From: an uncultured Actinomyces sp.
Lineage (GTDB): Bacteria > Actinomycetota > Actinomycetes > Actinomycetales > Actinomycetaceae
Direction: 5' to 3'
Length of the DNA stretch: 11,530 bases
Assembly: GCA_938022345.1 (NCBI GenBank)
Contig: CALIEP010000095.1
Location: 1 to 11,530 of the forward strand
The notes beneath the pieces are model-generated. The model worked only from the letters and a program-made list of their open reading frames with translations, did not search any database and had not been told where the DNA came from. Shown in pieces: positions 1 to 6,805 of this stretch. The number at the start of each line of letters is the position of its first letter. Positions within the stretch are counted from its first letter, which is position 1. The position numbers and the translations under genes were made by a program.

Positions 1-840
1 GGGAAACCTAGGAAACCGCGTTCGTATCCCTTGCTTCCATAGGCGTTGAAGATCCCCGCCCGTACGAAATGAGTACCGCCTTGAGGAGTCCAGTATGCCG
101 TTCCATTATCGAATACTTGATAGACGCCCTTACCGGAATGGGTCTCGGAGGTACGCGGTAAACCGACAACTTTTACCCCGCCAATTTCACGGAATGCATT
201 TGCTATACCAGTGCCATAACGCAGGGTGTAGGTTCCTGAAGTTGAGGAGGTAATGACACCACCTTGGAATTCCTGAATACGCCCCGAATTCGTGGAGTAT
301 TCGTTGCTTAACGGATAGCCTAATGACCCGCGTTCATACCCTGCTTGTCCGTATGCTTTGAAGATCTCTCCACTTACAAAGTGGGTACCGGCTTCCGCTG
401 TCCAGTAGGCGGTCCCCTTTTCGAACACTTGGAAAACACCGCTACCAGAACGAGTCTCATCGGATGTAGCAGCACCCAAAATCTTCGCGCCACCTAATTC
501 AATGAAAGCGTTAGCAATACCAGTGCCATAGCGAAGCGTATGGCTACCGGCATTTTGAGTCCATGTAACTGTTCCACCTTGGAATTCTTGCGCGCGTCCA
601 GATCCTGCAGGATACTCGTCACTCGTTGGAAATCCTAAGAACCCGCGTTCGTAACGGTTGTCACCGTATGCGCGAAAAATTGATCCGGACACAAAATGGG
701 CGCCAGTCTTTTCGGTCCAGTAAGCGGTCCCTCGGTCAAACAGCTGGTAGACCCCGGGAGCACTTGCTTCTTCATTCGATTTGGCATTGCCCATCAGTGA
801 CTTATTGTCATTCCACAGCCCCCAGATCGCACCTTTCACT
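1..840 (-). repeat. Tandem LGFP repeats (at least five of about 52 aa, in about 105-aa pairs)
   Basis: The translated minus strand shows a double motif recurring three times: GTAYWT...GTHFV, then YERGFLGFP (variants YERGSLGYP), EFQGG and TLRYGTGIANAF. The DNA encoding YERG lies at about 644-653, 329-338 and 17-26, giving periods of 315 and 312 bases, that is 105 and 104 residues, each containing two LGFP units. The first unit (from VKGAIWGLW) is more diverged. LGFP repeats are known from actinobacterial surface and secreted proteins, where they are thought to bind the cell wall; here they would anchor the amidase to its substrate. The copies are diverged at the DNA level and the array continues beyond the left edge, so the total number is unknown. 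Confidence 0.85.
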
Positions 841-1340
841 GTGTAGGAAGCTGATCGATCATTCGCTGAGTCAGAAACCGAACGGGAAGCCTGTGCCCCG
901 TTTTGCGCAATCTGACGAATTGTTGGAAGCTTCGAGTACCCGGCATCTCCCGGGCAACTCGTCGGATAGGTGTCTCGGTGGCCGGAAATACGGGCAAGAT
1001 CGATGTAAGTGCCTGCCTGATACTTCGGGTTCGATCCCTTGGGCCTAAAGCCAGCAGACTCAGACATATTTGACACTCCTGCACGCCTTAACTGCCATCC
1101 TGCAAGAGCACCGACAGTATTGAGGGTTGCCTGAGATGGCGCCTCGGATTGATAGGTTCCCATCATCGAGATCCCCATCGTGCCGGAGTTAAAACCCTGA
1201 TCGTGGGCGCCAGCAACCATCTTGCCAGCCGGTGATGAAAGTGTCCCTTTTCGGCCTTCGAAGGCGCGCCCCCACTTATCGACGAGGAAGTTATACCCGA
1301 TGTCCCCCAAATCCAGAGTGACTGCATGATAGTGATAGAT

Positions 1341-2405
1341 TCAGCGAACAATCGATGCTGATTGATCCATTGTGTAGTTGTTCGTGCCCGCAGTGTGGTG
1401 AACAACGACATGGCTCGCTGCAAAATACTCCGGATCCCAGTCAAGGTAGGATTCATCCGCTCCCCAACCACTCCTGCTGGTTACAGCAACGGGTAGCCCG
1501 TTGGGCTGAACGGTTGCGGGGAAAGCACGACTGAGCTGTGCGCCGCTGCGACCGATTGCGCTTCCACTACCGACTCCCGGATAAACAGACTCTGTTGCCT
1601 CCTCGTAAGTGTCCCCACTTGACGCAGAAGATGGCGATCCAGCTTCAGGCACTGCGCTATTACTGTCAGCCTCAGCGTTCTGATCAGGCTGAATAAGCGA
1701 AGTTAAATGGCTCCCTTCGGCCTGCACGGACTCTGGGTTAATATCTGTGCCTTCTGCAGCGGTTGTCACAACATCGTCTTCTGCCACAGTTGTTTCACCC
1801 TGCGGGTTATCGGGAATCATTGCGACTTCGAGATCAGCTGGAAGATCCTTTTCGTCTCCAGTTACGCGAATCTGAATCGCGTCTGCTCCCGCGGTAATGA
1901 AAGGATCAGTACCACCGCGCGCTTCAGTACCATCAGCGTGATCTTTTCCCGCTCCCCCATCATTATCAGTGAGGTACCACTGGCTCCACCGGCCATTCTC
2001 GCGAACCCGAATAAACATCTGGGTATTGGCAGAAAGCATGGATTGCCCACTCCAGGACAAACCAGTGACCATGAAAGGATTGACAGAGATGGGCTCAGTC
2101 AAGATTGCTGCATTATCACTAGGATCAAAAGAAGATGTGCCCTGGGACTGCAGTGTGGTGCGTGAGAAACGTTTTAAAGAATGTCCGTTTCCAATTCCGA
2201 CATTCTCGAGGCCTGCCTGGGCAACGCGGGTAGGTTCACCTTGCGAACGCGTGAGAGTGATCTTTTGTACGGGCCGTTCGCTACTTGTTGTCGTCCCTGT
2301 GAGGGCGAGCTGCTGATCGCCAGTAGGCGCATTCACCAAGGCTGTTCCTTGTGGGAACACAAGGCTTAAGAATGCAGCACTTGCTGTCAGGGAAACTACT
2401 CGCAT
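1341..2405 (-). CDS. N-terminal fragment of the amidase: signal peptide, beta-rich domain, linker and start of the PGRP domain (354 aa)
   Basis: This is the part of the amidase gene that would be translated as written. The ATG at 2403-2405 has GGAG at 2413-2416, seven bases upstream. Residues 1-26 form a signal peptide: one Arg, a hydrophobic stretch, and a probable cleavage site after ALVNA. Residues about 100-200 resemble the beta-sandwich domain found before the catalytic domain in actinobacterial PGRP amidases (MVTGLSWSG, RVRENGRWSQWYL, GGTDPFITAGADAIQIRV). Residues about 205-285 are an acidic, Ser/Thr/Ala-rich linker of low complexity. The catalytic domain begins near residue 305 (VTSRSGWGADESYLDW) and is truncated soon after VVVHHTAG. 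A product ending here could be secreted but should lack amidase activity. The family assignment is firm; whether a stable product exists is unknown. Confidence 0.75.
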   Translation of the reverse strand: MRVVSLTASAAFLSLVFPQGTALVNAPTGDQQLALTGTTTSSERPVQKITLTRSQGEPTRVAQAGLENVGIGNGHSLKRFSRTTLQSQGTSSFDPSDNAAILTEPISVNPFMVTGLSWSGQSMLSANTQMFIRVRENGRWSQWYLTDNDGGAGKDHADGTEARGGTDPFITAGADAIQIRVTGDEKDLPADLEVAMIPDNPQGETTVAEDDVVTTAAEGTDINPESVQAEGSHLTSLIQPDQNAEADSNSAVPEAGSPSSASSGDTYEEATESVYPGVGSGSAIGRSGAQLSRAFPATVQPNGLPVAVTSRSGWGADESYLDWDPEYFAASHVVVHHTAGTNNYTMDQSASIVR

Positions 2406-2433
2406 AGATAAACTCCGTCAGTGATGATGGTTA

Positions 2434-2474
2434 GTCACTTTCGTAACACTATACACATTTATCACATGCGTAAC
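2434..2474 (-). promoter_or_regulatory. Five 9-bp-phased (G/T/A)(T/A)(C/A)AC elements over the putative amidase promoter
   Basis: On the plus strand, pentamers GTCAC, GTAAC, TACAC, ATCAC and GTAAC start at 2434, 2443, 2452, 2461 and 2470, exactly nine bases apart. A possible minus-strand -10 hexamer, TATAGT (2448-2453), lies inside the array; the -35 is poor (TGTTAC or CTGTTA around 2470-2476). The array sits about 30-70 bases upstream of the amidase start codon. OmpR-family response regulators bind short direct repeats of this kind, and actinobacterial MtrA controls cell-wall hydrolases through GTMAC-like repeats, so MtrA is a reasonable candidate. The periodicity is seen directly; the regulator is inference. 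Confidence 0.45.
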
Positions 2475-2640
2475 AGCATAAAGTGCACTCATTCACAGCA
2501 TTTCTTCAGTAATTTTCGTTGAATATGCGTGAACATCTCACAGTTCGTAGGAATTGCGCAGCCGTTTTGGCTGAGATCAGAGTGAAAGCTAGAGCCGTCA
2601 ATTGGACGTAAAACTTCACGCGAAAAGGTCGCTGAAAATG

Positions 2641-2669
2641 AAAAAACCAGGATCGGAAAACCGATCCTG
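2641..2669 (-). terminator. Rho-independent terminator of the tRNA-Pro gene
   Basis: A perfect 9-bp stem (CAGGATCGG / CCGATCCTG, 2648-2669) with a 4-base loop is followed on the minus strand by GTTTTTT. It lies only a few bases past the tRNA 3' end and would stop transcription before the amidase gene, which therefore needs its own promoter. The plus-strand side of the hairpin has no T-rich tail, so it should act in one direction. Confidence 0.88.
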
Positions 2670-2677
2670 ATTAACTG

Positions 2678-2751
<74 letters not shown>

Positions 2752-2764
2752 TTTGATCACCTAA

Positions 2765-2793
2765 ATTTTAGCGACTCGGATAGTTTAGCCCAA
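2765..2793 (-). promoter_or_regulatory. Putative housekeeping promoter of tRNA-Pro
   Basis: On the minus strand a -35 like TTGGGC (2788-2793) and a -10 TAAAAT (2765-2770) are separated by exactly 17 bases. The -10 is five of six to consensus. The predicted start site falls a few bases before the mature tRNA 5' end at 2751. The promoter lies between the end of cmk and the tRNA and should also uncouple the tRNA from the upstream operon. Confidence 0.6.
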
Positions 2794-2837
2794 GTACCAC
2801 CGAAAATTCCAATTGAGTACGGCGACCCCCGTCACAT

Positions 2838-3551
2838 TCAGTTGTGCTTCCCACTCATGCCTGCAGGGAGAAGCGAAATAACCGCCTCCAAGACCCCGTC
2901 GATATCAAGATCCGAGGTATCAACCAGCTCAATTCCAGGACCCGGATTCGTAAATTCGCTGACAGTTGAATCAGCGGCATCACGATCAACAATCTGAGAA
3001 CGAACCCTTTCTAGGCTTTCAGGGCTGTCATCACCAAATAACTCCTTAGCCCTCCTCTTCATACGCGCAAGCGGTGAAGCAGCAAGCAAGACTCTCAAAT
3101 CGGCCTCAGGGTATACAACGGTGGTGATATCGCGTCCTTCCGCCACCATTCCACTTCCGTTAGCACTAGCTTCGGCCATGCGTTGACGCTGATGCTCGAC
3201 CATCCAAGCGCGAACTAAAAGGTTCGTGGAGATCTTAGAGACGGCCTCGGAAACGGTGGAGGATCGGATTAACGAAGTAACCTCACGGTTTCCAACAAAG
3301 AAATGAGGATCATCAGGATTCGAATCCGCGTGAAGATCAAGAGAAGGAAGCAAAGCAGCAACAGCGTCGTGATCATCTAAATCAACGCCAGACTCTAAGG
3401 CAATAAGAGTCAATGATCGATACATCGCCCCGGTATCGAGGTAACCAATACCCAGGCGACGAGCAAGCAACTTGGCAATCGTGGATTTACCAGAACCTGC
3501 AGGCCCATCAATTGCAATCGTCAAGCCGTGAGGGGAATGAGCATCAGACAC
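2838..3551 (-). CDS. cmk: Cytidylate kinase (237 aa)
   Basis: Cmk phosphorylates CMP and dCMP to the diphosphates with ATP in the cytosol, feeding nucleic-acid precursor pools. The protein opens with the P-loop GPAGSGKST at residues 16-24, followed by YLDTGAMYRSLTL (38-50), the nucleotide-binding stretch VAEGRDITTVVYPEADLRV (136-154) and the Arg/Lys-rich lid around RMKRRAKELFG (163-173). Length matches the family. I chose GTG at 3549-3551: GGAG lies at 3559-3562 with a 7-base spacer, and the codon sits two bases after the tyrA stop. A longer frame from 3599 would overlap tyrA and add residues absent from the family. It is the last gene of the operon. The GTPase gene der, its usual downstream partner in Actinobacteria, is not here. 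Confidence 0.93.
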   Translation of the reverse strand: MSDAHSPHGLTIAIDGPAGSGKSTIAKLLARRLGIGYLDTGAMYRSLTLIALESGVDLDDHDAVAALLPSLDLHADSNPDDPHFFVGNREVTSLIRSSTVSEAVSKISTNLLVRAWMVEHQRQRMAEASANGSGMVAEGRDITTVVYPEADLRVLLAASPLARMKRRAKELFGDDSPESLERVRSQIVDRDAADSTVSEFTNPGPGIELVDTSDLDIDGVLEAVISLLPAGMSGKHN

Positions 3552-3553
3552 TA

Positions 3554-4696
3554 TTAATCTCCACTTCCGGTATTCCACCCGCGTTCCTGCAGCTGGCAAA
3601 TGGTCGAAGCAACGATCGATGGATCGAGACTGAGGCGAGCGACACCCATTTGAGCGCCGGCAGAGTGTTCAAGGGCGAAATCTTCAATATTCACACCGAT
3701 CTCACCGAGATCAGCGAAAAGCCGACAGAGAGAGCCAGCAGTATCAGGAACAAACACATCGAGAACGACGTAGCGGGTCGGTGCCCCACCGTGTTTACCC
3801 GGAATCCGCGCGACTCCCCTATTGCCCTGATCCATCACTCGATAGACAGCTCCAACGCTTCCGCCTTCAAGTGGGCCTTCGTGCGCAGCGGCATCCAAAT
3901 GCGAAATCAGATCATCAAGATCGCCGCGAATATCCTTTAACACCTTGACAACGGGGCCAGCATTGCCCGCCAAAATAGCAGTCCACAAACGAGGATCGGA
4001 GGCGGCGATTCGAGTTGTATCCCGAAGACCCTGTCCGGAAAGCGAAAGCGCCGAAACAGGGGCATCAGCAAGCCGAGCAGCCAGTATTGAGGAGACCAAT
4101 TGGGGTACGTGAGAAATTAACGCAACGGATTGATCATGCGTCGAAGCATCCATCTCAATGGGAAAGGCTCCCACATCCCCCGCAAGCGAACGAATCCGCA
4201 TCACTGCATCAGGAGATGAAGTTGGGCTAGGAACAATCACCCATGGCCTGCCATAGAAAAGATCTGCATCTGCAGCGCCTGCACCACTACGCTCGCGACC
4301 CGCCATCGGATGAGAACCTACGTAGCGGCTCGTGATATCGAGGCCGCGGCGCTCTGATTCCTCGACAACTCCCTCAAGGACAGCCAACTTTACGGAAGCA
4401 ACGTAGCTGACGACGGCCTCGGGATATCGAATCAAGGCATCCACAACACAGATATCAGCAACGTCAGGAGGCGTTGACACAATGACCAACGACGGCGAGC
4501 AGTGATCATCCGGACCGATCAGAGTTCCAGCGCCCAAATCCTGCGCTAAGCGTCCAGCCGTTGGTGAGGAATCACGAAGAAAAACCTCGACTCCCCCACT
4601 ACGAAGTGCAAGTGCAAGAGAGGTGCCCAAAAGACCCGTTCCGATAATCAGAACGGGGCCTCGGGTTGTACTCACGAGTGATGGCACAGGACTCAC
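3554..4696 (-). CDS. tyrA: Prephenate dehydrogenase with C-terminal ACT domain (380 aa)
   Basis: TyrA oxidatively decarboxylates prephenate to 4-hydroxyphenylpyruvate with NAD(P)+, the committed step to tyrosine. The N-terminal Rossmann fold shows VLIIGTGLLGTSLALAL with GTGLLG at residues 19-24. The active-site signature SHPMAGRE is at 128-135, with DLFYGRPWVIVP shortly after. An ACT regulatory domain occupies about residues 306-375 (VVLDVFVPDTAGSLCRLFA, GVNIEDFALEH), suggesting feedback control by an aromatic amino acid, probably tyrosine. The start is GTG at 4694-4696, overlapping the rluB stop as GTGA. The ribosome site is weak, so translation probably depends on coupling to rluB. A second in-frame GTG seven codons later is possible but less well placed. 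It is a metabolic gene set inside a segregation and RNA-modification operon. Confidence 0.92.
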   Translation of the reverse strand: MSPVPSLVSTTRGPVLIIGTGLLGTSLALALRSGGVEVFLRDSSPTAGRLAQDLGAGTLIGPDDHCSPSLVIVSTPPDVADICVVDALIRYPEAVVSYVASVKLAVLEGVVEESERRGLDITSRYVGSHPMAGRERSGAGAADADLFYGRPWVIVPSPTSSPDAVMRIRSLAGDVGAFPIEMDASTHDQSVALISHVPQLVSSILAARLADAPVSALSLSGQGLRDTTRIAASDPRLWTAILAGNAGPVVKVLKDIRGDLDDLISHLDAAAHEGPLEGGSVGAVYRVMDQGNRGVARIPGKHGGAPTRYVVLDVFVPDTAGSLCRLFADLGEIGVNIEDFALEHSAGAQMGVARLSLDPSIVASTICQLQERGWNTGSGD

Positions 4697-5442
4697 AAAC
4701 CAACCGCGTCATAGAGAGCGGCAAGCTGCGGTCCCTTGACGCGACGCATCGTTCCAGGTTGTAGGTGTTCGAGGCGAATGGGGCCAAACTTCGTACGAAC
4801 GAGCTCGCGAACTGGGTAACCGACCTCATCCATCAAACGGCGGACAAGACGGTTACGTCCTTCGTGGACGATGATTTCAACAGTCGTGATATCACCGTAA
4901 GTTTCCATGGTGCGGAAAGAATCAACCGCAATCGGACCATCTTCCAATTCCACGCCTTCGAGCAAACGACGACGGACACCCGGCTTAACCTCGCCGTGAA
5001 CACGTGCGATATAGGTCTTCGGAATTTCGTAAGAGGGGTGGGTCAGTCGGTTTGCTAGCTCACCATCATTCGTCAGCAAAAGCAGCCCAGAAGTATCGAT
5101 ATCCAAACGGCCCACGTGATACAGACGTTCTGGGTAATCAGCAAGAAGATCCGCTAGCGTCGGACGTCCCTCCGGGTCTGACATGGTCGAAACCATACCA
5201 ACAGGCTTATTGACAGCCATGACGATCGGGCGGTTCTCTTCCAGAATAATCCGCTTTCCATCGACATGGATTGCTTGACGCCTGGGGTCAACACGCATGC
5301 CTTGACCGCGAACCACCTTGCCGTCAACTGAAACACGGCCTTGAGCAATAAGCTCTTCTGCTGCCCGTCGAGAAGCTACCCCCGCACGTGAGAGTACCTT
5401 TTGTAGGCGAATACCGTCTTCACTATAGGAATCGTTTCTCAC
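4693..5442 (-). CDS. rluB: 23S rRNA pseudouridine synthase, RluB/RsuA family (249 aa)
   Basis: Enzymes of this family convert a specific uridine of 23S rRNA (U2605 in E. coli RluB) to pseudouridine during 50S assembly. An S4 RNA-binding domain covers about residues 10-60 (RLQKVLSRAGVASRRAAEEL, GRVSVDGKVV). The catalytic motif GRLDIDTSGLLLLTNDG is at 111-127, with D114 the expected catalytic Asp. PKTYIARVHG and EGRNRLVRRLMDEVGYPV are further family motifs. The start is GTG at 5440-5442, overlapping the scpB stop as GTGA, with a good GAGGAGA ribosome site at 5447-5453. The position directly after scpAB matches the conserved scpA-scpB-rluB order of Gram-positive bacteria. RsuA-type specificity for 16S cannot be excluded by sequence alone, but context favours RluB. 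Confidence 0.93.
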   Translation of the reverse strand: MRNDSYSEDGIRLQKVLSRAGVASRRAAEELIAQGRVSVDGKVVRGQGMRVDPRRQAIHVDGKRIILEENRPIVMAVNKPVGMVSTMSDPEGRPTLADLLADYPERLYHVGRLDIDTSGLLLLTNDGELANRLTHPSYEIPKTYIARVHGEVKPGVRRRLLEGVELEDGPIAVDSFRTMETYGDITTVEIIVHEGRNRLVRRLMDEVGYPVRELVRTKFGPIRLEHLQPGTMRRVKGPQLAALYDAVGL

Positions 5443-6020
5443 AGTGTCTCCTCAAGTTCGTCCAGCTCGTCCGAAGCCGGAAGGTAGGGGGCTAATGGTG
5501 CCAATTCGTCAAGGGAATTCATTCCCATTCGTTCAAGAAATACTTGGGTCGTTCCATACAAACGAGCCCCAGAAGAAGATTGGCCAACTTCCTCAATGAG
5601 TTCACGTGCACACAAGGTTCGAACCACCGCATCAACATTCACGCCGCGAATTTGAGAGATCCTCGCACGCGAGATCGGCTGACGATAGGCGATAACCGCA
5701 AGTGTTTCCAGAGCAGCTTGTGACAGTTTAGATTGTCCCGACCCAACAATAAACTGGGACACAAGCGACTCCCAGCGAGGAGCGGAATAAATCCGCCATC
5801 CTCCGCCTAGACGCCGAAGTTCAAAGCCATGTTCACGGCCACCAGAGTGTCCACTGTATTGCGCGGAGAGTGCCTCAAGCACGTGCTCGACATCTTCAGC
5901 TGACACATTGAGAACACCAGCAAGCTGTTGCGCCGTAACTGGCTGATCGACAACCATCAAAATTGCTTCGATGGGAGCGAAGAGAAGTTGAGTCTCAGCA
6001 AGATCAAGTGCATCGCTCAT
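5439..6020 (-). CDS. scpB: Segregation and condensation protein B (193 aa)
   Basis: ScpB is a winged-helix protein that dimerises and binds the kleisin ScpA in the Smc-ScpAB complex, which organises and separates newly replicated chromosomes. The N-terminal winged helix is seen in APIEAILMVVDQPVTAQQLA (15-34). The family's best conserved stretch, LSQAALETLAVIAYRQPISR, is at 99-118, followed by ISQIRGVNVDAVVRTL (121-136). The C-terminal tail is acidic (DELDELEETL). The start is ATG at 6018-6020, which overlaps the scpA stop as ATGA and has a strong GGAGGAGG ribosome site at 6025-6032. An upstream ATG at 6035 would put that ribosome site inside the coding region, so I rejected it. Coupled translation with scpA suits two subunits of one complex. 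Confidence 0.93.
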   Translation of the reverse strand: MSDALDLAETQLLFAPIEAILMVVDQPVTAQQLAGVLNVSAEDVEHVLEALSAQYSGHSGGREHGFELRRLGGGWRIYSAPRWESLVSQFIVGSGQSKLSQAALETLAVIAYRQPISRARISQIRGVNVDAVVRTLCARELIEEVGQSSSGARLYGTTQVFLERMGMNSLDELAPLAPYLPASDELDELEETL

Positions 6021-6805
6021 ACGTCCTCCTCCCATTCATCGACCTTTGGGTCATTTCCATTCCATACGAGTTCCAGTGTTGAAAGAGCCTCTTCCTGCTG
6101 GAACTCAATAGCTCGGCGCCTGTACAACTCTAAGATAGCGAGGAAACGCGAGACAACAACAGCCGTATCACGCGCGTCCGAGATGAGCTGAGAAAAGGTT
6201 GCATGGCCATGAGCGCTTAGGTATGCGATCACGACCTTTGCTTCCTGAGCGACCGGGACTGCAGCTGAATGGAGGTGCGTCACTTCGACAGTCGGTGGCT
6301 GGGCGCTGAGCGCGTCGGCGCATGCACGAGCAAGATCCTCAGCGCCAACTTCCCATCGAAGTTCCGGAAGAAGCCGAGTGAATTGAGGTTCAAGCGCAAC
6401 ACTGCGCGGAATTAAACCCACATAGGCTTCGAGTTGTTGAGCGATCTGACCTGACGCGAGTTTGAATGCCCGATATTGAAGCAGACGGCTAAAGAGCAGG
6501 TCACGTGCTTCAAGGTCTTCGCTACTGAGTGAGGATTCCTCTTCATAATCAGGAAGCAAACGCGCTGCCTTCATATCCAATAGAGTCGCCGCTACGACGA
6601 GGAACTCACTGGTCCGTGAAAGATCAGGAAAGGCTCGCATATGTGCAATAAACTCATCGGTCACTTCAGCGAGGGCAACCTGAGTGATATCGAGCTTCTT
6701 CCGAGAGATCAATTGGAGCAGAAGGTCAAAAGGACCTTCGAAGACTTCAAGCGAGACTTGAAAATCATCAAGTGCCGCTTGAGTCCCGTCATATTCAGGC
6801 GACAT
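6017..6805 (-). CDS. scpA: Segregation and condensation protein A (kleisin; about 262 aa)
   Basis: ScpA is the kleisin subunit that bridges the heads of the Smc dimer and carries ScpB. The signature FEGPFDLLLQLISRKKLDI lies at about residues 22-40 and EFLVVAATLLDMKAARLLP at 67-85. These form the N-terminal helical region that contacts the Smc neck. An acidic middle follows (YEEESSLSSEDLEAR), and the C-terminal winged helix is near the end (VVSRFLAILELYRRRAIEF). Length fits the family. The start is uncertain. ATG at 6803-6805 overlaps the end of the ParA gene by 11 bases. GTG two codons earlier (6809-6811) has AGGGAG about ten bases upstream and is nearly as good. The open frame reaching back to 6904 lies inside the ParA gene and reads as non-homologous residues. 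Confidence 0.9.
   Translation of the reverse strand: MSPEYDGTQAALDDFQVSLEVFEGPFDLLLQLISRKKLDITQVALAEVTDEFIAHMRAFPDLSRTSEFLVVAATLLDMKAARLLPDYEEESSLSSEDLEARDLLFSRLLQYRAFKLASGQIAQQLEAYVGLIPRSVALEPQFTRLLPELRWEVGAEDLARACADALSAQPPTVEVTHLHSAAVPVAQEAKVVIAYLSAHGHATFSQLISDARDTAVVVSRFLAILELYRRRAIEFQQEEALSTLELVWNGNDPKVDEWEEDV

Larger units (their letters stand above)
1..2405 (-). pseudogene. Secreted N-acetylmuramoyl-L-alanine amidase with LGFP repeats, interrupted by an in-frame TGA; runs off the left edge
   Basis: Amidases of this PGRP/Amidase_2 class cut the bond between MurNAc and L-Ala of peptidoglycan outside the cell, using a zinc ion. The reading frame starts at 2405, hits TGA at 1341-1343, then continues in the same frame without another stop to position 1, about 447 more codons. 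Both sides of the stop are plainly one protein: upstream ends in VVVHHTAGTNNYT...SIVR, and downstream resumes with IYHYHAVT, GDIGYNFLVDKWGRAFEGR and GHRDTYPTSCPGD, followed by LGFP repeats. The stop falls between the first zinc-ligand His (HHT) and the remaining active-site residues (the Tyr region, GHRD, CPG), so neither half alone should be an active amidase. A substitution at one codon, a sequencing error or stop readthrough would all fit. No restart with a good ribosome site is evident just after the stop. The C-terminus is outside the window. Confidence 0.8.

Noticed and set aside
1..840. LGFP array as a possible CRISPR or mobile repeat
   Set aside because: The repeat is protein-coding in one open frame with a 104-105-residue period, diverged copies and no spacers.
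626..1048. 140-codon plus-strand frame opposite the LGFP region
   Set aside because: It is antisense to clear LGFP and amidase coding sequence and has no recognisable motifs.
1341..1343. TGA read as selenocysteine or as a reassigned Gly codon
   Set aside because: No selenocysteine-type hairpin is evident after the TGA, the family has no Cys there, and the other genes in the window end at TGA normally (ParA, scpA, scpB, rluB, tkt), so the code looks standard.
1163..1471. 102-codon minus-strand frame overlapping the amidase stop
   Set aside because: It is in another frame and its residues have no amidase features; the true frame continues straight through the TGA, so no frameshift is needed.
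2559..2573. Small hairpin CAGCC-GTTTT-GGCTG in the intergenic region
   Set aside because: A five-pair stem without a T-tract or a neighbouring gene end; probably chance.
3552..3599. Longer cmk starting at 3599
   Set aside because: It overlaps tyrA by 46 bases and adds residues foreign to the family, while the GTG at 3551 has GGAG seven bases upstream.
6018..6035. Upstream ATG for scpB at 6035
   Set aside because: It would place the strong GGAGGAGG ribosome site inside the coding sequence; the ATG at 6020 has that site at the right distance.
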